Positions 1-8,448 of a stretch of 64,000 bases of DNA are shown piece by piece (within the stretch, counting starts at the first letter, position 1; the number at the start of each line of letters is the position of its first letter). A program made the translations under genes and the position numbers. A model generated the notes under the pieces. The model was given only the letters and a program-made list of their open reading frames with translations, was not told where the DNA came from and ran no database searches. Source of the DNA: JBBSAT01 sp044223665 (lineage in GTDB: Bacteria; Myxococcota_A; Polyangia; Polyangiales; Sandaracinaceae). The stretch covers positions 7,198 through 71,197 of the forward strand of contig JBGALT010000020.1 of the NCBI GenBank assembly GCA_044223665.1. The letters are read 5' to 3'.

Positions 1-1
1 C

Positions 2-913
2 TTGCTCGAGCGCTACCGCGAGCGCCTGCTCTCGTTCAACGACGACATCGAGGGCACGGCCGCCGTCGCCCTCGCCGGGATCTTGGCCGCGAGCCGCGCC
101 CGTTCGATGTCGATCGAGGACGAGCGCATCGTGATCCTCGGGGCGGGCGCGGCCGGGCTCGGCATCGCGCGCCTGATCGGGCTGGAGCTCGCCTCGCGCG
201 GCGTGCCCGCCGAGCGCGTGCGCCGCGCGATCGGCGTGCTCGACAGCCGTGGCTTGCTCGTGGAAGGGCGGAGCTTCGACGAGCCGTACAAGGCCACGCT
301 GGCCTGGCCGCTCGATCACCTGCGGTCGATCGAGCTCGACCCGGCGAGCGGCGATCTGGCGGCCGTCGTCCGAGCGTTCCGCCCGACGATGCTGATCGGC
401 ACCTCCGGCACGCGGGGCGCGTTCGACGAGGCGAGCATCCGCGCCATGGCCGCGGCGTGCGATCGCCCGGCCATCTTCCCGCTCTCGAACCCGAACAGCG
501 CGGCCGAGGCCGATCCCGACGATCTCGCCGCGTGGACCGACGGGCGCGCGTGGGTCGCGACCGGCAGCCCGTTCCCCGACGTCCGGCACGGAGGGCGCAC
601 GCGCCGCGTCGCGCAGGGGAACAACGTGTGGATCTTCCCCGGCGTCGGCCTCGGCGCGCTCGCCGCGAAGGCGCGGCGGATCACCGACCCCATGTTCGTG
701 GCGGCCGCGCACGCGGTCGCCGAGGCCGTCACGGACGAGGATCTCGCGCAGGGCGCGCTCTACCCGTCGATCGATCGCCTGCGCAGCGTCACGCCCATCG
801 TGGCCCGCGCCGTGGCGAGGGCGGCCGTCCTGAGCGGCGCCGCCGACGATTCCACCGAGACGGAGATCGAGGGCCGCATCGCGGCGATCCGCTGGGACCC
901 CGCCTACGAGTGA
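2..913 (+). CDS. NAD(P)-dependent malic enzyme, C-terminal part (5' end outside window)
   Basis: Malic enzyme converts malate to pyruvate and CO2 with reduction of NAD(P), in the cytoplasm. The visible 303 residues hold the family block FNDDIEGTAAV at about residues 11-21, a Rossmann dinucleotide site ILGAGAAGLGIA at about 45-56, the FPLSNP motif near 158, and the late signature NNVWIFPGVGLGA near 207-219. The usual length is about 540-570 residues, so roughly the N-terminal half, including the catalytic Tyr, lies before the window. The first in-frame TTG at base 2 is not the true start. The stop at 911-913 is followed by about 110 bases with no gene. Assignment is firm at family level. NAD versus NADP preference cannot be told. 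Confidence 0.93.
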   Translation: MLERYRERLLSFNDDIEGTAAVALAGILAASRARSMSIEDERIVILGAGAAGLGIARLIGLELASRGVPAERVRRAIGVLDSRGLLVEGRSFDEPYKATLAWPLDHLRSIELDPASGDLAAVVRAFRPTMLIGTSGTRGAFDEASIRAMAAACDRPAIFPLSNPNSAAEADPDDLAAWTDGRAWVATGSPFPDVRHGGRTRRVAQGNNVWIFPGVGLGALAAKARRITDPMFVAAAHAVAEAVTDEDLAQGALYPSIDRLRSVTPIVARAVARAAVLSGAADDSTETEIEGRIAAIRWDPAYE

Positions 914-994
914 TCGGCTCGCCCGCTCCGGCCCCTCCCGCGCCGCGCCGCTCCTCCGCCGGGACCCGCCTCGGCCCGCGCCCGACCGTGTAGA

Positions 995-1021
995 GTCGCT
1001 CCCGTCACGGGTGGGAGCGAC
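995..1021 (+). promoter_or_regulatory. 5' leader hairpin covering the ribosome binding site of the glucosidase gene
   Basis: GTCGCTCCC (995-1003) and GGGAGCGAC (1013-1021) are perfect reverse complements, giving a 9-bp stem with a 9-base loop. The only Shine-Dalgarno-like sequence, GGGAG at 1013-1017, lies in the 3' arm, and the ATG follows two bases after the stem. The hairpin is seen directly. A role in limiting translation initiation is inference. Confidence 0.5.
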
Positions 1022-1023
1022 GA

Positions 1024-3681
1024 ATGCACGACGCCGAACGACGACGCCTCGAACAGGACGCAGCACGCTGGCGACGCTTCGGCCCCTACCTGAGCGAGCG
1101 CCAGTGGGGCACGGTCCGCGAGGACTACTCGGCCAAGGGCGAGGCCTGGGACTACTTCCCGCACGACCACGCGCGCTCGCGCGCCTACCGCTGGGGTGAG
1201 GACGGCATCGCCGGCTTCTCCGACCGCGAGCAGCACCTCTGCTTCGCCGTCGCGCTGTGGAACGAGCGCGATCCCTTCCTGAAGGAACGCCTCTTCGGTG
1301 TGACCAACGCCGAGGGCAACCACGGCGAGGACGTCAAAGAGCTCTACTACTACCTCGACGCGACGCCGACCCACGCCTACCTGCGCTACCTCTACAAGTA
1401 CCCGCAGTCGCCCTACCCGTACGAGGCGCTCGTCGAGGGGAGCCGCGCGCGCGGACGGGGCGATCCGGAGCTCGAGATCGAGGACCTCGTGCCCTTCGCG
1501 GCGGGCCGCTACTTCGACGTCTTCGTGGAGTGGGCGAAGGAGGCCCCCGAGGACTTCGTGCTGAAGATCACCGTGCACAACCGCGGGCCCGAGGCGGCCC
1601 CGATCCACGTTCTGCCGCACGCCTGGTTCCGCAACACGTGGAGCTGGTCGACCGAGCGGACGGCGCGACCGATCGCGCGCCTCGACGGGAGCGCGATCGA
1701 GCTCGAGCACTGGGAGCTCGGCCGCTTCCGGCTCGAGAGCGCCGAGCGCGACGCGGTCGCGCTCTTCACCGAGAACGAGTCGAACGGCGAGCGTCTCTGG
1801 GGCGTGCCCAACCCCGGGCCCGTGAAGGACGCCTTCCACGAGCGGGTCGTGCACGGGCGCGAGAGCGCCGTGAGCGATCGGGCCCAGGGCACCAAGGCGT
1901 GCTTCTGGCTGCGCCGCGAGATCCCGGCGCACGCGCAGGTCGAGCTCCTGTTCCGCATCAGCCACGAGGACCACGCGCGCCACGCCACCTCGATGTCCGA
2001 CGTGGTCGACCGCCGGCGCGCCGATGCGGACGCGTTCTACGCCGCGCTCCTCGACACGCCGCACGCGCGCGAGAACGCGGCGTGCGACGGCACGCCCGAC
2101 GAGCGCTTCCGCATCGTCCGACAGGCGCTGGCGGGGATGATCTGGACCAAGCAGACCTACCGCTACGACGTGCGCGAGTGGCTCGCCGGCGACTCGGCCC
2201 AGCCGCCGCCGCCCGAGGAGCGCAAGCTCGGCCGCAACTCCGAGTGGGTGCACCTGCGCAACACCGAGGTCGTGTCGATGCCCGACAAGTGGGAGTACCC
2301 CTGGTACGCCGCGTGGGACCTCGCGTTCCACGCCCTGCCACTCAGCCTCGTCGACATCGAGCTCGCCAAGGACCAGCTCGTGATGCTCACGCGCGAGTGG
2401 TACATGCACCCGAACGGCCAGCTCCCGGCCTACGAGTGGGCCTTCGGCGACGTGAACCCGCCCGTGCACGCGTGGGCCACGTGGAAGGTCTACAAGCAGG
2501 AGGAGCGCACGCGCGGCCGCGGCGATCGGGCGTTCCTCGAGCGGGTGTTCCACAAGCTGCTCCTCAACTTCACCTGGTGGGTCAACCGCAAGGACGCCTA
2601 CGGACGGAACATCTTCCAGGGCGGGTTCCTCGGGCTCGACAACATCGGCGTGTTCGATCGCAGCGCGCCGCTGCCGACCGGCGGCATGCTCGATCAGGCG
2701 GACGGCACGGCGTGGGTCGCCGCCTACGCGCTCCAGCTGATGCGCATCGCGCTCGAGCTGAGCCGGGAGAACTCCGTCTACGAGGACATCGCCTCCAAGT
2801 TCTTCGAGCACTTCCTCGGCATCGCGCTCGCGATGACGAACATGAACGGCAAGGGCCACGGCCTCTGGGACGAGGACGACGGCTTCTACTACGACGCGCT
2901 CCACCTGCCCGACGGGCGCCTGCAGCCGCTGCGCGTGCGCTCGATGGTGGGCCTCTTGCCGCTCTTCGCCGTCGAGGTGCTCGAGCCCCACGAGCTCGAC
3001 GCGGCGCCGCAGTTCAAGGCGCGCCTCGAGTGGTTCCTCGCCCACCGCCCCGACCTCGCGACGCTCGTCTCACGCTGGTCGACGCCGGGGCAAGGCCAGC
3101 GCCGACTGCTCTCGCTGCTCCGCGGCAGCCGCATGAAGCGCCTCTTGCGGCGCATGCTCGACGAGACGGAGTTCCTCTCCGACTACGGCATCCGCGCGCT
3201 CAGCAAGTACCACGAGGCCCACCCCTACGTGTTCGCGTACGGGAGCACGCGGCTCGAGGTGCGCTACCAACCGGGCGAGAGCGAGAGCGCGCTCTTCGGC
3301 GGCAACTCGAACTGGCGCGGCCCGATCTGGATGCCCGTGAACTTCCTGCTCATCGACGCAATGCGCGAGTTCCACCGCTACTACGGCGACGAGTTCCGCG
3401 TGGAGTGCCCGACCGGCTCGGGCCGCTTCGTCTCGATCGACGAGGCCGCCGACGAGATCGCGCGGCGCCTCACGCGCCTGTTCTTGCCCAAGCCCGACGG
3501 CACGCGGCCGTTCATGGGCCAGTACGGCGCGCTCGCACGCGATCCGCACTTCCGCGACCACCTGCTCTTCCACGAGTACTTCCACGGCGACACCGGGCGC
3601 GGCGTCGGCGCGATGCACCAGACGGGGTGGACCGGCCTGATCGCGAACCTCGTCGCCGGCGTCGGCGCCGACGGACGCTGA
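1024..3681 (+). CDS. GH63/MGH1-like glucosidase
   Basis: An 885-residue cytoplasmic protein with no signal peptide. It resembles the bacterial GH63-type (MGH1-like) glucosidases, which adopt an (alpha/alpha)6 barrel and hydrolyse alpha-glucosyl or mannosylglycerate-type substrates by an inverting mechanism. Typical blocks are WDYFPHDHARSRAYRWGEDG near residues 41-60, LWNERDPFLKERLFG near 79, a Trp/Tyr-rich stretch KWEYPWYAAWDLAFHALPL near 422, EWAFGDVNPPVHAW near 470, and NWRGPIWMPVNFL near 762. The ATG at 1024 has GGGAG upstream inside a hairpin. The gene stands alone between the malic enzyme and a convergent oxidoreductase. Together with glgC at 46-47 kb it suggests storage-glucan or compatible-solute metabolism. 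The exact substrate is unknown. Confidence 0.85.
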   Translation: MHDAERRRLEQDAARWRRFGPYLSERQWGTVREDYSAKGEAWDYFPHDHARSRAYRWGEDGIAGFSDREQHLCFAVALWNERDPFLKERLFGVTNAEGNHGEDVKELYYYLDATPTHAYLRYLYKYPQSPYPYEALVEGSRARGRGDPELEIEDLVPFAAGRYFDVFVEWAKEAPEDFVLKITVHNRGPEAAPIHVLPHAWFRNTWSWSTERTARPIARLDGSAIELEHWELGRFRLESAERDAVALFTENESNGERLWGVPNPGPVKDAFHERVVHGRESAVSDRAQGTKACFWLRREIPAHAQVELLFRISHEDHARHATSMSDVVDRRRADADAFYAALLDTPHARENAACDGTPDERFRIVRQALAGMIWTKQTYRYDVREWLAGDSAQPPPPEERKLGRNSEWVHLRNTEVVSMPDKWEYPWYAAWDLAFHALPLSLVDIELAKDQLVMLTREWYMHPNGQLPAYEWAFGDVNPPVHAWATWKVYKQEERTRGRGDRAFLERVFHKLLLNFTWWVNRKDAYGRNIFQGGFLGLDNIGVFDRSAPLPTGGMLDQADGTAWVAAYALQLMRIALELSRENSVYEDIASKFFEHFLGIALAMTNMNGKGHGLWDEDDGFYYDALHLPDGRLQPLRVRSMVGLLPLFAVEVLEPHELDAAPQFKARLEWFLAHRPDLATLVSRWSTPGQGQRRLLSLLRGSRMKRLLRRMLDETEFLSDYGIRALSKYHEAHPYVFAYGSTRLEVRYQPGESESALFGGNSNWRGPIWMPVNFLLIDAMREFHRYYGDEFRVECPTGSGRFVSIDEAADEIARRLTRLFLPKPDGTRPFMGQYGALARDPHFRDHLLFHEYFHGDTGRGVGAMHQTGWTGLIANLVAGVGADGR

Positions 3682-3709
3682 TCCGCAAGGAGTGCTCGCT
3701 CCGGAGGCC

Positions 3710-3767
3710 CCGAACGGAAGCGGGCGAAGCCCGCGGACGGAAGGGGCCGCAGCGTGCGAGCCGATCA
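3710..3767. repeat. Dispersed intergenic repeat, copy A
   Basis: A stretch of about 58 bases that matches 57221-57278 over its whole length without gaps, with roughly a dozen substitutions. The shared core is CGGACGGAAGGGG. Both copies begin within 30 bases after the stop of a plus-strand gene. Inside copy A, GCGGGC-GAA-GCCCGC (3720-3734) is a perfect 6-bp stem with a three-base loop, which could help end transcription between these convergent genes, although no T-run follows. Confidence 0.5.
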
Positions 3768-3831
3768 GGTGATCGACCACGCTGCGGGACCGGGCGATGG
3801 GCGGGAAGCGACCCGCGCATCGCGCCCCCGC

Positions 3832-4815
3832 TCACCAGGTCATCACGACCTTCCCGAACGTCTCGTTCGCCTCGAGCAGCGCGTGCGCGCGTGCGATCTC
3901 ACCCATCGGGATCACGTGGTCGATCACCGGGGCGAGGGCCTTCTCGTCGAAGAGCGGCACCAGCTCCCGCGCGAAGCCCTCGGCGAGCGCGGTGCGCTCC
4001 GAGGCGCCGCGCGCGCGCATCGTCGACCCGACGATCCGGCCCCGCTTGGCGAGCAGCATGCCGAGGGCGAGCGTCCCTTGGATGCCGCCGACGAGGCCGA
4101 TCGTCACGAGGGTCCCGCGCGTGGCGAGCGCGCGGACGTTCTCCTCCAGGTAGCTCGCGCCGACGGTGTCGAGGATCACGTCGGCCCCGCCGCCGCCCGT
4201 GAGCTCGGCGAGGCCCGCCGCGAACGCGGGCTCGCGCTCGACCAGCCAGCCCGCATCGAGCCCCATCCCACGCGCGCGCTCGAGCTTGCTCGAGGTCCGC
4301 GAGGTACCGGCGATGCGGGCGCCGTAGGCCTTGGCCAGCTGGATCGCGGCCGTCCCGATGCCGCTCCCGATCGCGTGCACGAGGAGCGTCTGGCCGCGGC
4401 GCAGACCGGCCTGCACCCAGACCGCGTCCCACACGGTCGCGAACACCTCCGGCACGGCGGCCGCCTCGACGAGCGAGAGCGGCTCGGGAACGGGGATCGT
4501 CTCGCTCGCCGCCACGACGATCTCGCTCGCCATCGCGCCGCCCCGCACCAAGCCCATCACGCGCTCGCCCACGCGAGCGCTCGGGACCCCGTCGCCGACC
4601 TCGCGGATCGTGCCGGCGTACTCGAGCCCCGGGACGTCCGGCGTGACGCCGGGGGGCGCGGGATAGAGACCCCGCCGCTGCAGGAGGTCGGCGCGGTTGA
4701 GCCCTGCGGCCGCGACCTCGATGCGGACCTCACCATCGCCGAGGGAGGGCGCGGCACGCTCCTCGAGCGCGAGCACGTCGGGCCCGCCGGCACCACGGAG
4801 CACGACGACCTTCAT
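3832..4815 (-). CDS. PIG3-family NAD(P)H quinone oxidoreductase
   Basis: A 327-residue zinc-independent member of the medium-chain dehydrogenase/reductase superfamily. An N-terminal GroES-like domain (about 1-125; AAAGLNRADLLQRRGLYP near 35) is followed by a Rossmann domain with the NAD(P) site HAIGSGIGTAAIQLA near 146-160. No structural or catalytic zinc Cys cluster is visible. Such enzymes reduce quinones or similar enone substrates with NADPH. The length fits the TP53I3/PIG3 type. It is a single gene convergent with the glucosidase and is followed upstream by another minus-strand gene about 90 bases away. Confidence 0.9.
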   Translation of the reverse strand: MKVVVLRGAGGPDVLALEERAAPSLGDGEVRIEVAAAGLNRADLLQRRGLYPAPPGVTPDVPGLEYAGTIREVGDGVPSARVGERVMGLVRGGAMASEIVVAASETIPVPEPLSLVEAAAVPEVFATVWDAVWVQAGLRRGQTLLVHAIGSGIGTAAIQLAKAYGARIAGTSRTSSKLERARGMGLDAGWLVEREPAFAAGLAELTGGGGADVILDTVGASYLEENVRALATRGTLVTIGLVGGIQGTLALGMLLAKRGRIVGSTMRARGASERTALAEGFARELVPLFDEKALAPVIDHVIPMGEIARAHALLEANETFGKVVMTW

Positions 4816-4902
4816 CGGGCCATCCTATCGGATCGCGAGGCGCCCGGGGCCCCGCCCTGGGCGTCCGCGGGTGCGGCGACGGATTCCGGGGCAGAGAGCC
4901 GG

Positions 4903-5850
4903 TCAGGGCGCGAACAGGTTGTTCCCGCAGACGTCGATGTTGGGATCGGCGTCGCAGAGCGGCGCCTGGCAGTGCATGACCAGCTCGCATCCGACGCCCG
5001 TGCAGCGCTGGCAACAGATCATGTCGCCCGCGCAGCGCAGGCGATCGTTGCACTCCCCGCCGGGCATCGTCACCTCGTGGCACTGCGCGGCATCGACGCA
5101 GCCACGGATCAGGTCGAAGACCTCGAGTGGCCCGCACTCGCAGCCGGGCGCCACACAGTCGAGATCGCAGTGCTGCCCGCAGACCGTGCTGCAGCAGATG
5201 CCCGTCGCCCAGGTGCCGCCCGTCGCCTCGCAGAGCTGCATCGGCGGGAGCGGGTCCACGTCGGGGCACGTCGCATCGAGGAAGCAGCCGCCCTGCGCAG
5301 GATCGAAGCTCCGGCCCAATCCGCAGTTGCACACCGGCATCCCGATGAGGCACGTGGCCAGCTGCGGCTGGCCGCAGCGGTAGTGCTCGCACTCCTCGTC
5401 GTAGAAGCGCCACTCGCCGCCGCTCGCGCGGCAGAGCTCGGGGACGCACGTCGCATGCAGCGCTTGGCACTCCGCCATCGAGTGCGGGAGCGAGCCGCAC
5501 GCGGTGCCCGTACAGCTGCCGCAGTCGATCTGCACGCAGCGCTCGCCATCCCACGCGTACGAGTCCGGGCCGTCGCAGACCGGCGCGCAGGTCTCCTGGT
5601 GGGCGTCCTGGGCGTCGCACGAGACGACGATCCCGCCGTCGGTGCGCGTGCCGGCGTCGTTCGGCGCGCCACCGTCGGATCCCGGACCGGCATCCTCCAC
5701 GATCGAGCCCCCGTCCCCGAGCGCCCCGGTGTCGGAGCCTCCCGTCCCCGCGTCGTTGCCCAGCGCTCCGTGGGCGGTTCCGCAGCCGGGCGCGAGCGCC
5801 CAAGCCGATCCGAGCAGAGAGAGGAGTACCAAGGAGCGCGTGTGTGCCAT
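4903..5850 (-). CDS. Cys-rich secreted lipoprotein, function unknown
   Basis: 315 residues starting at the ATG at 5850. The N-terminus is a signal peptide with a lipobox-like end (ALAPGC), followed by a low-complexity Gly/Asp/Thr linker that in such proteins spaces the mature domain from the membrane. The remainder is very rich in cysteine, with about 40 Cys in regularly spaced CxxC and C-x(5-10)-C patterns, suggesting a disulphide-stabilised extracytoplasmic domain. No catalytic motif was recognised. It is divergent from lipB, with about 70 bases between the two start codons for both promoters. It is a Polyangiales-type surface lipoprotein by style only. Confidence 0.75.
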   Translation of the reverse strand: MAHTRSLVLLSLLGSAWALAPGCGTAHGALGNDAGTGGSDTGALGDGGSIVEDAGPGSDGGAPNDAGTRTDGGIVVSCDAQDAHQETCAPVCDGPDSYAWDGERCVQIDCGSCTGTACGSLPHSMAECQALHATCVPELCRASGGEWRFYDEECEHYRCGQPQLATCLIGMPVCNCGLGRSFDPAQGGCFLDATCPDVDPLPPMQLCEATGGTWATGICCSTVCGQHCDLDCVAPGCECGPLEVFDLIRGCVDAAQCHEVTMPGGECNDRLRCAGDMICCQRCTGVGCELVMHCQAPLCDADPNIDVCGNNLFAP

Positions 5851-5919
5851 GACGAGCCTCGCGTCCGGCCGCAGCAACGGCCGTGCCGGCCTCCCGAGCT
5901 TGGAGTAGTACGTCGGCCC

Positions 5920-6657
5920 ATGCGGCGCGAGGTTCGTGCGTTTCGTCTCGGGACGGTTCCCTACGGGGAGGCGCTCGCGCTCCAGGAGAGGCTCGTGCTC
6001 GCCCGCGCCCGAGGCCTGGTGGGAGACACGGTGCTCGTGCTCGAGCACCCGCCGGTGGTCACCTTGGGGCGAGGCGCCCGGAACGAGGACCACCTGCTCG
6101 TCCCGCGCGAAGGCCTGCGGGCCCGCGGCATCGACGTGCACGAGGTCGGACGCGGCGGGGACGTCACGTACCACGGCCCCGGGCAGATGGTCTGTTACCC
6201 GATCCTCGACCTCGCCCCGGACCGTCAGGACGTGCGCCGCTACGTGCGCGACCTCGAAGACACGATGATCGCCGTCGCGGCGGACTACGGCCTTGTCGCA
6301 GAGCGGATCGAAGGCAAGGAGAACATCGGTGTCTGGCTCCGCTCGGCCGAGCGAGGCGACCGCAAGCTCGGCGCTCTCGGCGTGCGCATCAGCCGCTGGA
6401 TCACCATGCACGGCATCGCGCTCAACGTGACGACGAACCTCGCGCACTTCGGGCTCATCGTTCCTTGCGGTATCCGCGACAAGGCCGTCACCTCGCTCGC
6501 CATCGAGCTCGACGCGCCGCCGCCGATGAGCGACGTCGTCGCGCGCTGGCTCGCGCACTTCGGCCGGCAGCTCGACGCCGAGGTGGTGATCGCGGAGGGC
6601 GACCCGCTCGCCGGGGTCGACGTCGCCGCGCTCGACGCGGCCGGCAGCCCGGGCTGA
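5920..6657 (+). CDS. lipB: Octanoyl-(acyl carrier protein):protein N-octanoyltransferase
   Basis: LipB moves octanoyl from ACP to the lipoyl domains of 2-oxoacid dehydrogenases, the first step of lipoate assembly. The 245-residue product carries the family signatures: HPPVVTLGRG near 43, RGGDVTYHGPGQ near 78-89, KLGALGVRISRWITMHG near 150, and the catalytic Cys/Lys block VPCGIRDKAVTSL near 185. The ATG at 5920 gives the normal family length. The lipoylated partner in this window is the E2 gene at 52.7-54.2 kb. The next gene starts four bases after the stop, so lipB probably heads an operon with the EamA transporter. Confidence 0.95.
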   Translation: MRREVRAFRLGTVPYGEALALQERLVLARARGLVGDTVLVLEHPPVVTLGRGARNEDHLLVPREGLRARGIDVHEVGRGGDVTYHGPGQMVCYPILDLAPDRQDVRRYVRDLEDTMIAVAADYGLVAERIEGKENIGVWLRSAERGDRKLGALGVRISRWITMHGIALNVTTNLAHFGLIVPCGIRDKAVTSLAIELDAPPPMSDVVARWLAHFGRQLDAEVVIAEGDPLAGVDVAALDAAGSPG

Positions 6658-6661
6658 TCAC

Positions 6662-7534
6662 GTGACCGAGGAACGAGGCCGCGCCTCCGGCGTGCTCGGC
6701 GTGCTGGTCGCCGCCTGCGCGTGGGGATCGTGGAGCGTGTTCCTGCGGCCGACCGGCTTGCCCGGCGCCGTCACGGCGCCGCTGCTCTTCGCGGGGGTGG
6801 GCGTTCTCTCGATTCCATGGGCGCTGCGCGATCCCGTCTCGCCGCGCTGGGATCGCACGAGCGGGCTGCTCCTCGCCGTCTACACCGCCAGCAACGCGAC
6901 CAACGTGGTCACGTTCTTCTCGGCGATGAGCACGACGAGCGTGGCCGTCGCCGTCCTCACGCACTCGGTCGCCCCCGTGCTCGTCGCGGTGCTCGCCCCC
7001 CACGTCGACGGGACGCGGGCGCCGCGCGCGATCCCGGCGGCGCTGACCGCGCTGGGAGGCCTCGCGCTGGTGCTCGAGCCCTGGCGCCCCGAGGCCTGGC
7101 GCGGCGACGTCGCGCTCGGCGCCTCGCTCGGCCTCGCGAGCGCCGTCGCGTACGCGGCGTGCGTGTTCATGCTCGGTCGTCTCGTCGTCCGCATCGGGGC
7201 CGCGCGCACGCTCAGCCTGCACTCGCTCTTGGCGGCGGCGATCGTCGTGCCCTTCGCTGGCCGCGGTCTGGCCGATGTCGAGGCCAGCGACCTCGTGCCG
7301 CTCGCCGGCGCGGTGCTGCTGCCGGGCGTGGTGGCCGGGCTCGCCTTCTCCCACGGGCTGCGCATGCTGGGCTCGGCCCGCACCGCCGTGATCGCGCTGA
7401 TCGAGCCCGTCGTCGCGTGCGCCATCGGCTGGGCGCTCTGGGGCGAGCCCCTCGGTCCGCTGGCCATCGTCGGCGGTCTCATGGTCGTCGGCGCGGGGGC
7501 CATGGTCGCGGGCGAGCGCGCGCGCCCCGGCTGA
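6662..7534 (+). CDS. EamA/DMT-family membrane transporter
   Basis: 290 residues with about ten hydrophobic segments arranged as two EamA repeats (about 7-140 and 148-285), the architecture of drug/metabolite transporters that export small metabolites. The second repeat ends with the typical LIEPVVACAIGWALWGEPLG block near 242. It begins with GTG four bases after lipB and is followed 68 bases later by a coiled-coil membrane protein, so co-transcription is likely. The substrate cannot be predicted. Confidence 0.88.
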   Translation: MTEERGRASGVLGVLVAACAWGSWSVFLRPTGLPGAVTAPLLFAGVGVLSIPWALRDPVSPRWDRTSGLLLAVYTASNATNVVTFFSAMSTTSVAVAVLTHSVAPVLVAVLAPHVDGTRAPRAIPAALTALGGLALVLEPWRPEAWRGDVALGASLGLASAVAYAACVFMLGRLVVRIGAARTLSLHSLLAAAIVVPFAGRGLADVEASDLVPLAGAVLLPGVVAGLAFSHGLRMLGSARTAVIALIEPVVACAIGWALWGEPLGPLAIVGGLMVVGAGAMVAGERARPG

Positions 7535-7602
7535 AGCGGCGCGTCCCCACCGCGATCGCAACCCGTGAACGGGCGCGTGGAACGGTCTACGCTACGAGCG
7601 AC

Positions 7603-8448
7603 GTGGGCTTCCGGGACGATCGCGAAGCGAGCCAGCAGCGCCTCGATGCGCTCGAGCGCGATCTCGCGGCGGCCAAGACCGCCCTCGACGGCGCGCGCCT
7701 GCGGGCCGCGGAGAGCGAAGACCTCCGCAAGCGCCTCGAGGCGCTCGGAAACGAGAACGCCGCCCTTCGCCGCGGCCTCGAGCCACGACAGCGGCGCATG
7801 CTCGCGCTCTCCGCGGTGGCGTTGGTCGCCGTGGGCGCGGTCGGCGTCGTCGTCCACTCGCACACGCGCGCCGAGCTCGAGCGCGCGCGCGTCGGCGAGG
7901 AGCTCGCCGTCTCGGCGGTGCAGCAGTGCGAGGCCCAGGTCGAGCCGCTTCGCCACGAGCGCGATGCGGCCCGCGAAGAGCTCGCGGGGATCGACGAGGT
8001 AGAACGCCAGGAGGTCGGCCGCCTCGAGTCGCTGCTCGCGAGCGCGCAGCTGCACCAGGTGGGCGCGGCGCTCCTCGTGACGGCGCACGTGACCGACCGC
8101 GAGGGCGCCGTGCCGGTCGGCACGGACGACGACTGCGTGCTGGCGATCCGCGACATCGGCCTCGCGACGTGCGTCGCCACGGTCGTCTGCGGCGCGACGC
8201 GCGTCTACCCGTTCCTCGAGCCGGCCCCTACCGTGACGTGCACGTCCGGCCCCGGTGGCTGGCGGGCCGACGGCCGGGCCCCGCTCGATACCGCGACGGC
8301 CGTGGCGGACCCGACGCTGCCGCCGCTGCTCGCGCTCGACGCGCGGGCGCGCACGCTCGTGGTCCGGGAGACCGGCACGCCCTCCTTCACGCTGCGCATG
8401 CGCATCACGGACACCCTGCCCTATCGCCTGCCCTCGCTCGATCCGTGA
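7603..8448 (+). CDS. Coiled-coil membrane protein with four-cysteine C-terminal domain
   Basis: 281 residues from a GTG at 7603. The order is: an acidic/basic coiled coil (about 8-63, ALERDLAAAKTALDGARLRA), one transmembrane helix (about 67-88), a second coiled coil (about 90-150), and a beta-rich C-terminal domain with cysteines spaced C-x11-C-x5-C-x16-C and a DPTL motif. The topology suggests an inner-membrane protein with the Cys domain in the periplasm. The same Cys spacing and DPTL motif recur in the protein at 26788-27504, although the rest of the two proteins differs. It lies between two transporters and its stop overlaps the permease start. No known family was recognised. Confidence 0.7.
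   Translation: MGFRDDREASQQRLDALERDLAAAKTALDGARLRAAESEDLRKRLEALGNENAALRRGLEPRQRRMLALSAVALVAVGAVGVVVHSHTRAELERARVGEELAVSAVQQCEAQVEPLRHERDAAREELAGIDEVERQEVGRLESLLASAQLHQVGAALLVTAHVTDREGAVPVGTDDDCVLAIRDIGLATCVATVVCGATRVYPFLEPAPTVTCTSGPGGWRADGRAPLDTATAVADPTLPPLLALDARARTLVVRETGTPSFTLRMRITDTLPYRLPSLDP

Noticed and set aside
904..3045. Long minus-strand frame opposite the glucosidase gene
   Set aside because: Its translation is an Arg/Ala/Val-rich shadow with no domain. The plus strand carries a clear GH63-type protein.
3754..5919. Upstream part of the long frame that contains lipB
   Set aside because: The first 722 codons are the opposite strand of the oxidoreductase and the Cys-rich lipoprotein. 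The real lipB starts at 5920.
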